DNA of 64,000 bases, taken from contig NC_135055.1 in assembly GCF_051014685.1 (NCBI RefSeq), positions 9,722,001-9,786,000 of the forward strand, in the 5' to 3' direction. The position numbers and the translations under genes were made by a program. Positions 13,801-23,997 of the stretch are shown one piece after another (the first letter of the stretch is position 1; each line of letters starts with the position of its first letter). The notes under the pieces were generated by a model. It made no database searches. It saw only the letters and a list, made by a program, of their open reading frames with translations, and was not told the origin of the DNA. Origin of the DNA: Ptiloglossa arizonensis (lineage: Eukaryota; Arthropoda; Insecta; Hymenoptera; Colletidae).

Positions 13801-16800
13801 CATTTGGTTCCTTTTTTGAAAACCCATCGGGTCAGCAGCTGTGGACCTCTAACCTGGACCCATTGTGAATTAATCGCGTTGCACGCGATAATTATTCGGA
13901 CTCTCTTTCTTTCAGGTGTAACCATTCTCTTGTCCCTTACTGTGTTCCTAAATATGGTGGCCGAAACAATGCCAGCGACGTCGGACGCTGTGCCGCTATT
14001 GGGTGAGTCCGTGAATTTTGAGTTTTTTTTCGTTTCTTACTTGGTCTCATCGGCCACGATGGTCTTGGAGTCGTCCTTGATCGAAATGAAGTCAGACTCT
14101 TTTGGGAGGATAACCGAGGGAACAATGGCAGGTTACGGAGATGAAAAGATATAGACTGGGCCGATTAAATATTGCTACCTGCTTCGGACAGTGGGGAATT
14201 TCATTGTGGAAATTCCAAGATCGCATTCACGTTCCATCGTTCGAGAATGACTTTAAGAATTTCGATGCCCGGCAATGTATCTATGTACTGCCGGCGAAAC
14301 TGCTGGCTAAGTGTGCTCGATTTTGCAATTTCATTGGAGATTTGGACCGAAACCCGCGGTGGAACTAAATAATGCAGCGGAATCTCGATTATCCCCCCAT
14401 CCTTTGTCCATTATCTGAACGCTACGTCATATTGTTCGGGAAATGTACTTTCTCGTACACAGTTTTACGTTCATCTCCGTTACTGAATAAGTTACAACGG
14501 GACTTCGATAACCAGGTGCTCCGGTAGATCATATTACCGCTTGATAAATGTGTAAAATCCCATTTAATTTAATGTGGTGTGCGACTCTAGAAGCAAAATT
14601 GCCCGTCAAAGCAGAAGAATACGTTATAGGCTTAATTCCCTTTCTTAAGGTTCCCCCCGTGATTCCGAGTCCTTACGTTGCCTATTTTATTACGTCGAAT
14701 TTTATATTCGAAATTTGTCTACTTTATAAGACGATGGTTCAAGAAACGCCACGGATTCCTTGTTTCGGTGATTTTTGCAATAAAAGTAACAACGAGATAA
14801 AATAATCGACGATGAAGGTAATTTGTATCAAAAGACCAAGGTGAACGAATTATTCGTCAGATTGAATTCATCTAGATCGGAGTTTTACTTTGTTTCAAGA
14901 AATGGATTCGACGTACTATTTTCATTATTGATTGAAATTCTTTAATTTGTGGAACGCTGACGTTGAACGAAACATTCGCAGACGGTATTAACGAAACTTT
15001 CTCGCTGTGAATTTAAACAGTCTCCAAGGAGGATAAGATGTATCGAATATTATATTGCATAGATTACACGTTACTTTCCGAATGCTCCATTACTAACAGG
15101 TTTCCCGATCGTTGCACGCACGTACACCCTAAGATGCAAAAATATATTCGATGCATATTCACCGGGGAAGCCTGGTTCTGTGATAAAATACCTTACGAAA
15201 TAAATATGAAAGAGCAGTCTTCTCTAGAGTTGCGACAGTGATAAAGCTCGAGAACTTCTGCCGTATTTCATTATGTCGCTTGCAACTCGATATTCATTTT
15301 CACCAAGAAAATTTCAATATTTATTATCATTGAGAAAAGACGAACTGCTTTTTCACGCGCGATTTATTATCGTGATAAGCCACGAGAAAAGACGGAAATC
15401 CTTTGGTACGGTTATACCCCGAAACTCTTTATACGTTACCAACCTTACTCGCAGGATATGGACAGATCTTGGATCTCGATGTAACTGGATCTGACCTGTA
15501 CAGTGTAGTTGCCACTGAAGCTTATTGTGTATGTCACCCTTTATCCCTGACTCGTGATCTTCCATTGCAGTCAGAACTGTTCTACTGACAGTAGGCAGTC
15601 GCTCGTCAGTGGTAACAGATCGTGCGGGTCAGAGGTCTTGAATACGAATAGCCGAACAAGCGTTCTAAAATCGTTCAATCGATAATTCAAGTGGTCCTAT
15701 TGAAAACGTGATTCATTCGATATACCAAATACTTCCTTGATATTGAAATATGATTTTAAACGTATTGTCATGCCATTATTAATACGGTGGAGGCTGGCTC
15801 CGTTTCGATCGGAACTTAATTTTAATCGTTGAGTCAATTCGAACACTCGAGACGGCATTTGTTTACATGGGAGCGATAAAGAAACGCTCTTGATCGAAGG
15901 GAAAGCATTTCTCAGCGATATTTCTTGTGTCACGAGCATGGAGGGACGCGTAGAATATTAGGTTGCTGAATAAATTCCTTCCTCGTTTTAACGAACGTAG
16001 CTCGACTTATCCCAGCACGTAGTATGTTTATTAACGAGCTATTCTTTTGTAGTACGTGTACATATCTTCGTACGTAATGTTCCTTTCGTAATGCGTGATA
16101 TATCGTGATACATAGCGATTCTTTTGTAATGCGTAGTCTATCTTGCTAAATAGATTAGCGTCGCTTGTATTTACAAGAAATTGAATCAATCTTCGGAGCT
16201 TAGATTTAAAGACACATTTTAATACGAACGAAATACGTTTCAACCTCGCCCGTTCGTGATGTCTATTTTCCGTTTCTAGATCTGTATAATATTTTCGCAG
16301 GGACGTACTTCAACTGCATAATGTTTATGGTGGCCAGCAGTGTTGTCAGTACCATCCTTATTTTGAACTATCATCACCGAAACGCTGACACTCACGAAAT
16401 GTCCGAATGGGTAAGTATGTTTTTTTATAAATTTAGTTCCAGCTACGAAGTATTCTATGGTAAATGTATAATTTATGTTACGTACCATGGTATCGAATAC
16501 ATAGAGATGAAGATTTTCCAAAATATAAAATTTTGCGTTTATCAAAATTTCTATTCTAATATAAAGTTTCTATACGTTTTTTACTAAAACAATGCATTAA
16601 AATAAATATGTAAAAGAATTAGTGGGATTACATAGATACTGAAGGATTTATTTAATACTATTTAATAAGAATTGAAATATTTACATCGAATAATATTAAA
16701 GAGCTATTATTATTTAGTTTTCAGGTAAATTATTTTACCGTAAACCAAATATTCAATGGGATTTTCATTAACTTTAAAAGAAGTAGACTGAACAGTGAGG

Positions 16801-19800
16801 AATATCTCAATCTCTATATATACGAATAAATGTTGATAAAGCTATACGAAACATTGGAGCCCTTTTCCAATGTTTTTACGACTAACGGTAAAAAATATTT
16901 AATTGCATATAATACATAATTGTATAGTGTTTTTAATGAGAATAGAATACTGCGAGAAGCATACTTTAATTCCACTATTTAATTTGCTTCTTTTATTCTG
17001 AGCTACTTGACCCTTAGGGGTTCACGGCTTACACGTTGAAACACACCGAAGTAAAAAAATTGGCAGAACAAACGCAACAGTGTTGCGTTAATGTTTAACT
17101 TTAAACATTAAAGTCGTAATAATGCGAATTTAATTGCATTCAGCTTTCGAAAACTTTGCCTTCGTTACTAACGAACGATACAAAAATATCTCTCTAACTA
17201 CATTCTTACATTCTGCCTCCTCTCGTCTGTTTTTTTTCACTCGTGTTACGTATTCGTTAGAAATGATCCTATGCATTATTTTGGCCGAAATCAGAGGCCT
17301 TACCTCGTTTCCCCCATCTGCACTCTCTGAAGCTACTTCGTGGATGAACTCATCGTATATGTGGCTTCAATTAGCGTGAGACCATGTGCTTGAAAGTACC
17401 CTTCAGGTTTACTTTGGTCGTTAACTCGATTCACCCTTTTGAGGGACACTTGGTTATTCCTTGCACGGATTTTACTATCTATTATAGTCTTCGGATTACA
17501 AGATCCACATAAACGGCGCCTATCGTTAACTTTCTAATGCAAATCACGTTCGTTTGAGATTAGTTGTGTATTTTTCTTAAAAATTCCGCATAAAAGTAAC
17601 ATATACTATATACAGATTCTCGTTACATTTTTGTCAAATTAACACTTAAATTTAGCACCCAACTATTAATTACTTCCCTTTTTTTACGTAGAATACGTAG
17701 CAAAGAGAACTTCAATATTTTCAACAATGTTAATTCGACATTTATGTTCTTTATTTCAACATTCATGTTTAAAGTTAATTCGACATTCGTGTCATCCACA
17801 TAAGTGCATCGAATGCTTTCTGTGTTCAATTTGATGTATACTTTAGAATGACAGAAATTTATGTTCGAGTGTAAATTTATATTTCGGCATTGAAGTTTAA
17901 CATTTAACTTTCTATCATCGTGTATAATGATTTTCATTCGGAGAGATGGATAATTTTAATATTAATAGAAATTTCTTCGGACGGCTGGTTTAGTCGGTCA
18001 AATTTTGCGGCATAAATACATACAGAATTATACAAATATATAATTTAGTTTATTCATTGTCTTATATTCATAAGTGATAGGCGTTGACAGTGATTCACTG
18101 TAAGCGGATCATTTATCGAGGAGCGAAAAATTTAAATTTTACCTTCATATAGTCGTTTGAGCGCAATTTATTTATGTAAAATTTTATAATAAATGTAGTA
18201 GAGATCATAGGAACGTAAAGAATTATTGGTGTAATTTTTTTAAATACATCTGTATATACAGGTCCAAAACTCATTCTGGTATTGACAATCTAATAGTTAT
18301 ATGCATGCACGGCTAAAATAAATTATAATTAATCACATATTTACGATACGTCATTATGGATGCAAGTGAATGATTAAATGTATATATAAATCTATCTGAA
18401 GGCATCGTTATCGTTTCTTTCGTATTCGAAGCAATATTTCAAGCCCATTTGTATAAAATTTTCAGTAACATATGTATTTAATAGTCTTATTGCGACAATA
18501 GGATTTAAGAAGTTAACGAATTAAATTGATTTGAACTTGAATTCTTCCACATGCTTCGAAGCATTGCTTGGTATCGTTGTGGCGAAGTATAAATTACATT
18601 TTGACTCTAATTTACAGGTGAAAGTGGTATTTCTTTGCTGGCTGCCTTGTCTACTTTGTATGTCACGACCGACTGATAAAGAAGAAAAGGAGGCGCAAAA
18701 GTCTCAGAAACCGTCTCCAGTCACCGGTAATTTAGTGACACGAAAAAGCATCGACACAAGTACTGACGACAATTACTACTATCTAAATAAATGTTTACCA
18801 CTGTTCCACACGAACCAATCTCAATTAACATCACAGACTACCCGAACGTGCACAATACACATCTACATCACTGTACCTGACTCGTTCGAAGTCACGTGCA
18901 TGCATATAAATTTTCTAACATTTAAGATTATACTCGAGCAACACACAAAATGCATAAGTAAATTATTTACTCCTTTTTTTTACTTTAATTTAGAAGTTTA
19001 AACGTTGACAGAAATTAACCCCCCCCAATTCCCTTTTGTCTTCATTTCTTTTCCATTCGAATTGTTGTACATATATACGTATCTATATCCGTAGTGTGTT
19101 ACTGTTATTGACTTGCTTATAATTTATTTATTTTACTAAAAGAGAAATTTAAACGTAATATCTAAATCGTTTGCAAGAATCCTGATTTTAAAGTAAAAGT
19201 TTGCATTCCTCCAAGACCTTCAAAGGTTCCTGACTTCTTAATGTGTTTGATTTCGAAATAAATATAATAAAAGCTCAATATATAAACGTTGCATTTATTC
19301 AAGGGTGTATTTCATCGGAACAGGTACCAACAAGACATACGGCGACCTGGAGCTTCATCAGAGGAGTAGCAAATCCCTTCTAGCGAACGTTTTAGACCTC
19401 GAGGACAACGCCTTGGCTTCCCATAACAACCTCCTGAATAATGTGTACAGTACACCTGGCCCTCACCACCACACAATAGGCCATGGGCACAGTCATATAC
19501 ATGCGACGCCTCATCATCATCACGGCCACGTTGCGACGCCGCATCATCAACACTCAACGCCATTGGCACACTCCTCTTATCCGGCACACCAGGTTGCTCA
19601 TACGCCGCATCATCATCAACATCCACCGGAAACGCCTGGTCCCCAGGTCGAAACGATACTTCAGAACGCGTGTTTTTGTGCCAGATACGAGCTCATCCTG
19701 ATCCTGAAAGAGATCAAGGTACATTTCTATTTATACCGATACCCCTTTCTTCGAAAAATTGTTCATTCGATTGTATCGGTAATACTTTCTGGACCTCTTC

Positions 19801-22800
19801 GATGCCCCTTACGAGGTTTCTATAGTTTGGAAGTAAGACGAATCGATTTTTTAACATTTTCTTCAAGGTTCGAGTCTTAAGAGCATTAGCTTGAAAAGTT
19901 TCCAATGAAATTCGAAAAATTGACAATGTTGCTTTGAACGGACCACTGTGTATTGAGGGTGTCCCATTTATGTTGTCACAAAGGGAAATCTCGTAGATAA
20001 CTAATTAAACGAGAAAAAGGTGATATACACTTTTCGCGAAGGTGTTGGGAAGAACTTCAAATGGTATTATTCGTTTGCCAGTGTTTGGTCGTTTTCCAGA
20101 TCATTTCGAAGTCGATTTGTTTTCCTTTGTCACAAAGTTATATTTTTTAATTTCGAAATCCTATTCTATGTAAAAATGTACGTAACTTTTATCTGAAACG
20201 TATTTCTGTACAATTGTCATTTTTCAAGACATTTAAAAACATTTCGAGGTACATCGAAACTAAAAACGATAAAAAATGTAATTTAGATTCAAAAGGTAAA
20301 CGAGTTTTTTGCAAATGTAGGTCTACATATTTTATATAATACATTTGGTGATTTTGAATGGTCGTAAATACTCATTAAAGTTTAAAAAGGAATATGTATG
20401 CTTTTTACTCATCACTCTGTATTTTCACGGAAATTTCTGCCTAGCACGAATTTTCCACACAGTGTCGGATTCTGTGGACATTTCTGAAGAGGAAAGTAAT
20501 TAGAACGGAAAAAGTATTAGAATGGTTTTTAACTTGGACAAGTTGAGAAAATATCAGTCTGGAATAAATAAATATTTAGGCGATATTTTGCCGCCCTGCG
20601 GTCATATTGCTCGCCCACCACGTTTCATCAGAACCGTAGCTACTCGTAATCGGAATAATTTTTGTAATCCATTTCAGAATATTAATCGCAAAAATTATAA
20701 CAAACTTTTTCCGATCACTCTCAATTTCAAATAATTTCAAATAATTTCGATGCTTGGTGCACGAATACGCATACATGTAGCATTAGGAGACAAAATAAAA
20801 AAGTGGGGAGACACACAAGAAATAAGTTTAATTAAATGTCTTTAGTAATCATTAATATCTTGAAATTTATTTCTAACTAAAAGAATGAATTTGTATTCAT
20901 TAAAAATAATGAGTTTAAACTCATTTCTATCTAGATAAACTTCGCATAATTACAATTTACCAAAAAGTAAGTCATATTAAAATTAAATGCAAGAATAACT
21001 TTTGTCTCAGGTTACAAATTTCAGGAGAAACTTTATATAACAGCAGCTACTCGGAGAATTTGTAACCTGAGAAAACAGAAGTTATCCTTTCATTTAATTT
21101 TAATGTGACTTACTCTTGTGTAAGTAATTGTACAGTGTAATTATAATTATGCAGATTTTATATAATCAAATGCGTAACATTTAAAATATCGTTTTTACAA
21201 ACTTGTTTTTTGATATGGCCCCATAAAAGAAAATCTAGCCAACGTGAAAATTTTCAATCTCTTTGGTGTAATGCAACGATGCATTATCATGTTTGAAAAT
21301 CGTATTCCTTATGGTGGCTGGCTCCCTACTTTGTTATACTAAAAATTCTTGCCCTTCTCCCTCTCCCTTATCTGATTAAATAGAGGTAATTTTCAAATCT
21401 AAACCTCGAAATGTAACTCTTCGTTTGCATATGAATATTAATTTGGATGCAAACTCGATGAAATAGTATTGGACTGTATAATAAATATCCAAAAATACGT
21501 TACAACAATTGAACATAATATATGTAGAAAGTAGGTATCACATTTGTAAAAATTATACAAATCCATAAACAATTGAGTTTATTTTTGAATGGCTTTACAT
21601 TACCATACATTGTGTGTATATTTATTCATGGAGCATCGAAATTATTTAAGAGTGAGAATAATCAGGAAAAATTTGTTATAATTTTTGCATTTAATATCCC
21701 AAAATACATTACGAAAGTTAAATATTATTATACGTGTAAACAGTAAATAGGTGCCTATTGTACGACACTATTGTACGTGCCTATGGTGTCGATTACGCGT
21801 AGCTACGGCACTGAAAATGGGTGACAGGTGAGCTATGACCCCATGACAGCAACACATCGCACATAAATCCCAGAATTATAATTTTTCAACTCGTCTGAGT
21901 TAAAAACCGTTCCAACACATTTTTTGGGTGCTTTCCTCTACAAAAACGTTTATGAACCCCAGTGCTGTAGAGCAGGTCCGTGCTTGGCAAAAAATTATTC
22001 GTAAAATAGTAAATAAGTTCGCGCATCGTTTTTTTTTTTTCAAATGCGACGACCATTCACAGGCATTCAAAATCAAAAAATTGAAAAAACATATACACCG
22101 AGAGATTTAAGTAACTCTCCTCTATATATTAAAACTAAATTTCGTTTGGATCAAAAACTTATTTTCTACCTCAAATTGAAGGTGGTAGAGCAATAAGTTT
22201 ATTCCCGAATTTGTGTTTGGAACAAGAAACTCTTCAAAGATCACCCAGTGGATATCGTGGAACAGAAAAACGGTTTTTCTTTCACTGGATAGTATGATTT
22301 AGAATAGGTTTTATTAAATATATCGGTAAAAGAAACTTTTTATTCTTATTTTATCTTAGGTATTTAAAGTCAAATGTATAATCTCGGTTCTCTCAGAATA
22401 TTTAAAATAGGTTTTATTAAATATATCGGTAAAAGAAACTTTTTATTCTTATTTTATCTTAGGTATTTGAAGTCAAATGTATAATCTCGGTTCTCTCAAT
22501 TTTGAAATAATATCGATCGATGTTTTAAAGTCGCTGCGATTATTTCGGATGATTTAGATTTAAACAAAGACATTACCTTTCAGTTTTGTTCAATTTGTAC
22601 TTTCCCGTAACTTTCGTTTCTACGAATATTTTTATAATCGTGTTATCGGCGCGGTCAAAGAAAAATGTCAAAGGAAAAAGATGAGTACTACAAAGGGTGC
22701 ATTTGTAGGATCATTTTTTATACATGTAATGGTGCATACGCGTTGAAAAATTTCATTAATCTTTTAAATGGAACTGCACATTCGTTTTCCATAGATCGAA

Positions 22801-23997
22801 TTCTTGTGTTTTTTACGTGAAAAAGTATTGGTGCGAGGTAGTAAAAAAATGATTAGTTGACGAAATATAATATTTGGAATAGTTTGTCTTATCGAAGAAT
22901 CACGCAAACGCTTCTTCGATAGATTGTACACATTTTGTTTTAAAAATTATCGGTTATGTTGCACATTGCAGTTGCATGCGTTCTTGTAGATTCTCTACAG
23001 AATTGAAAAAATGTCAAGGGGCCATAATTGATCGAGCATACTGGCCATGATATCGAGATAGTGATATGTTTACAACGTCATCGCGAAAAGTTTAAACGTC
23101 TTCTTCGATAAAGACGTTTATTTGAAATATATCGCGAAAGAATCATTGTTTTTACCGTTTCGATACTTTTTTCAATTTATTTAAATACTTTTTTACGTAG
23201 CACGACGAGAGGATTCGATCAATGCCAATAAAAATATAAATTTTCGTTAAAAAAAATAATGCAATTATCGAATGCTTATACGCCATTGCACTTGTGCAAA
23301 GAATATGGCCCTAAAAATACTGGTGGTCACTGGTGTCCGGCATTATTAAAATAATTTAAAATGCTGGCAACAATTGAACGGTATTGAATACAAAATTCTA
23401 ATCGAGATAAATGGTTAACAATCTAATGCAAAAAATTTTCTATACTATTCCGATGTATTTTATCAAGGCACTCTAACAAAAGTGTGAACGAGTATCCGCA
23501 ATCCTTGTAGAATATTGCGACATTTTTAGCAGCTTTCTCGTCCAAAGACGTTGACATTTTTTTGTTTCCATGACCGATGAAAATTATTCGCACCTTTCGA
23601 GCCCACTTATGTTTCTTTTAAATTTCGTGTCTTAAATTTCTACGAAAACCTATTCGACGAAATTGCCTCGAACAATTCCTCCATTGTCGCTTCGCAATGT
23701 TAAAATGGGACGAGAAAATACATCTAAATACCTCTTTAACTATACACGTAGAAAACAACGGTGTAATTCCTGGAACTCTGTTCCTCGTTTACAAGAAACG
23801 GGAGTATACATCGCGTTGCTCTGTTTCAGATAATAACGGATCAATTGAAGTCGGAGGAGTTGGACACGAAGGTGACGAACGACTGGAAGTTCGCGGCGAT
23901 GGTGATTGACAGAATGTGCCTAATCATTTTTACTCTGTTCACCATCATCGCTACCATCACCGTCCTATTATCGGCGCCGCACATCATCGTCACGTGA
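1645..23997 (+). CDS. nAChRa7: Nicotinic acetylcholine receptor alpha7-type subunit, 3' eight exons (5' end off window)
   Basis: Ligand-binding subunit of a cation-selective, acetylcholine-gated pentameric channel in the neuronal plasma membrane. Eight exons join in frame with GT/AG borders to give 439 residues (window numbering): Cys-loop C33-C47, alpha-type adjacent cysteines C98-C99 with Y96, M1 about 117-140, M2 about 146-169 with the GEK motif at its start, M3 about 181-206, a long cytoplasmic loop with 22 histidines between 300 and 352, and M4 about 410-433 before the TGA at 23995-23997. Signal peptide, loop D and the rest of the N-terminus are missing; they must be left of position 1. 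The YNCCPEPY and [10 protein letters not shown] motifs fit the insect alpha7 group as I remember it rather than alpha6. The alpha5/6/7 members are close, so the receptor family is nearly certain and the exact orthologue is probable. The gene converges on a beta1 subunit gene on the other strand. Confidence 0.88.
1826..5860 (+). other. alpha7 intron between exons A and B
   Basis: About 4 kb of AT-rich intron. It holds a cluster of hairpins at 4829-4950 just after a tRNA-like segment at 4731-4790. The open frames at 3172-3447 and 5163-5456 have no recognisable protein features. Confidence 0.75.
4829..4950. repeat. Cluster of perfect hairpins
   Basis: Three perfect inverted repeats follow one another: TCACACGAGG/CCTCGTGTGA (4829-4852, 4-base loop), TATAAAC/GTTTATA (4853-4872) and GATAATGTTC/GAACATTATC (4923-4950). 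The palindrome TTATTTAAATAA lies between the last two. Nothing codes here; origin unknown. Confidence 0.75.
5861..5936 (+). CDS. nAChRa7: alpha7 exon B: extracellular loop exon
   Basis: A short 76-bp exon after TTTCAACAG and before GTGAGT. It starts in phase 0 and encodes 25 residues, [11 protein letters not shown] then [12 protein letters not shown], plus one base of a split Gly codon. The NGEW motif precedes loop C in the nAChR ligand-binding domain. An open frame runs on past the donor to 6157, but that part is intron. Confidence 0.9.
5937..10756 (+). other. alpha7 intron between exons B and C
   Basis: About 4.8 kb. It contains a copy of a dispersed repeat at 7018-7345. The other open frames are short and unsupported. 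Confidence 0.75.
7018..7345 (+). repeat. Dispersed repeat family, copy A
   Basis: It begins ACTGTTCGCGTACGCTC and stays alignable, with many substitutions and small gaps, to the reverse complement of 52635-52957. Shared blocks include ACGTTCCGCATTGAAG, CCAACGCTAACT and AGTGAACATT. The frame over it ([11 protein letters not shown] here, SEHSLIYCLNK there) is preserved only in fragments, so an old non-autonomous element is more likely than a gene. Confidence 0.75.
10757..10951 (+). CDS. nAChRa7: alpha7 exon C: loop C and M1
   Basis: Acceptor TTGTTACAG, donor GTATGT; enters and leaves in phase 1. It encodes loop C with Y96-N-C98-C99, the pair that defines an alpha subunit, then [15 protein letters not shown] (M1) and [10 protein letters not shown] leading into M2. 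The residue before the loop C tyrosine is His95, where I remember Tyr in relatives. The exon joins exon B through a split Gly codon. Confidence 0.95.
12634..13457 (+). mobile_element. Degraded mariner-family transposon
   Basis: An 824-bp element flanked by TA (12632-12633 and 13458-13459), as expected for Tc1/mariner insertion. The ends are inverted repeats of about 26 bp: TTAGGTTGCTTCATAAGTTC at the left against the complement of the right, TTAGGCCGTCTCATAAGTTC. Inside, 12979-13218 reads as a mariner transposase piece. Compared with a full mariner of about 1.3 kb the centre is deleted and the frame broken, so it cannot encode a working transposase. It lies in the sense orientation in an alpha7 intron. 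Confidence 0.88.
12979..13218 (+). pseudogene. mariner transposase fragment
   Basis: A 79-codon frame. [13 protein letters not shown] resembles the end of the helix-turn-helix region, and [20 protein letters not shown] is the region of the first catalytic Asp (D of DEKW) in mariner transposases. The second and third catalytic Asp regions are missing or out of frame, and the following sequence has stops. Confidence 0.85.
13916..14002 (+). CDS. nAChRa7: alpha7 exon D: pore-lining M2
   Basis: An 87-bp exon between TTTCAG and GTGAGT. It encodes [20 protein letters not shown] and the M2-M3 loop TSDAVPLL, with split Gly codons at both ends. The M2 leucines and the Glu after it are those of cation-selective nAChRs. 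Confidence 0.95.
14003..16300 (+). other. alpha7 intron between exons D and E
   Basis: About 2.3 kb of intron with several short open frames that show no domain. A mariner-like terminal sequence lies at 15958-15982. Confidence 0.7.
15958..15982 (+). repeat. Possible solitary mariner terminal repeat
   Basis: TTAGGTTGCTGAATAAATTC follows TA and resembles a mariner end. I found no partner end or transposase nearby, so it may be a relic or coincidence. Confidence 0.35.
16301..16410 (+). CDS. nAChRa7: alpha7 exon E: M3
   Basis: Acceptor ATTTTCGCAG, donor GTAAGT. It encodes [20 protein letters not shown] followed by [16 protein letters not shown], the third membrane helix and the start of the cytoplasmic loop. 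It ends in phase 0 after Trp216. Confidence 0.95.
16411..18617 (+). other. alpha7 intron between exons E and F
   Basis: About 2.2 kb. At 17715-17800 a short motif around TTAATTCGACATTCATGTT recurs in degenerate form, which explains the repetitive minus-strand open frame 17623-17937. Nothing else is recognised. Confidence 0.65.
18618..18726 (+). CDS. nAChRa7: alpha7 exon F: start of cytoplasmic loop
   Basis: Acceptor TTTACAG; 36 codons then a split Gly with donor GTAATT. It encodes [18 protein letters not shown] followed by a charged [15 protein letters not shown] stretch. Relatives, as I remember them, have Arg where this has the third Cys before MSRP. The frame stays open to 19001, but no conserved sequence follows the donor. 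The GTAATT donor is weaker than its neighbours, so the exact 3' edge is the least certain border of this gene. Confidence 0.85.
18727..19323 (+). other. alpha7 intron between exons F and G
   Basis: About 0.6 kb. A C-run lies at 19020-19026. No further exon is seen, although this part of the cytoplasmic loop is often alternatively spliced in insects. Confidence 0.65.
19324..19718 (+). CDS. nAChRa7: alpha7 exon G: His-rich cytoplasmic loop and MA helix
   Basis: A 395-bp exon from acceptor GGAACAG to donor GTACAT. It begins with [12 protein letters not shown] and the conserved [15 protein letters not shown], passes through a loop with 22 histidines in 53 residues (19464-19622), and ends in [17 protein letters not shown], the amphipathic MA helix before M4. 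The polypyrimidine tract of the acceptor is poor, but this is the border that keeps the frame. Confidence 0.9.
20937..21156. repeat. Long imperfect hairpin
   Basis: The main arms 20966-21022 and 21056-21114 are reverse complements over about 57 bases with few mismatches (AGTAAGTCATATTAAAATTA on the left; the right arm reads TAATTTTAATGTGACTTACT). Weaker outer arms extend pairing to about 20937 and 21156. The loop is about 33 bases. It lies beside a transposase fragment and may be a fold-back element. Transcribed as part of the intron, it would form a long double-stranded RNA. Confidence 0.85.
21175..21297 (-). pseudogene. Decayed Tc1/mariner-type DDE transposase fragment
   Basis: On the minus strand [20 protein letters not shown] resembles the region of the second catalytic Asp. 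After a frameshift and stop, [14 protein letters not shown] resembles the (P)LDFFLWG third-Asp region. The stretch between these motifs in intact proteins has been lost. Clearly non-functional. Confidence 0.75.
22300..22498. repeat. Tandem duplication, two copies, period about 103 bp
   Basis: Blocks starting AATAGGTTTTATTAAATATA at 22303 and 22406 are almost identical for about 92 bases (one clear difference: TTAAAGTC against TTGAAGTC). The near identity indicates a recent duplication within the intron. Confidence 0.9.
23830..23997 (+). CDS. nAChRa7: alpha7 exon H: M4 and stop
   Basis: Acceptor CTGTTTCAG. It encodes [20 protein letters not shown], then [20 protein letters not shown] (M4) and the short extracellular tail [10 protein letters not shown] before TGA at 23995-23997. 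This is the usual C-terminus of the alpha5-7 group, so the gene is complete at this end. Confidence 0.95.
   Translation: MITDQLKSEELDTKVTNDWKFAAMVIDRMCLIIFTLFTIIATITVLLSAPHIIVT

Larger units (their letters stand above)
10952..13915 (+). other. alpha7 intron between exons C and D
   Basis: About 3 kb. It holds a short (TC)n tract near 11757-11770 and a mariner remnant at 12634-13457. Nothing else is recognised. Confidence 0.75.
19719..23829 (+). other. alpha7 intron between exons G and H
   Basis: About 4.1 kb and the most repeat-laden intron: a large hairpin (20937-21156), a decayed transposase fragment on the minus strand (21175-21297), a 103-bp-period duplication (22300-22498) and a 10-bp hairpin at 22890-22921. 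Confidence 0.75.

Noticed and set aside
18531..19001. 156-codon open frame around alpha7 exon F
   Set aside because: Only 18618-18726 is conserved nAChR sequence; the rest is intron read-through past a usable donor.
19943..19985. GAGGGTGTCCCATTTATGTT as a transposon end
   Set aside because: Looks like ends seen in Hymenoptera Tc1-type elements, but no partner end or transposase was found nearby.
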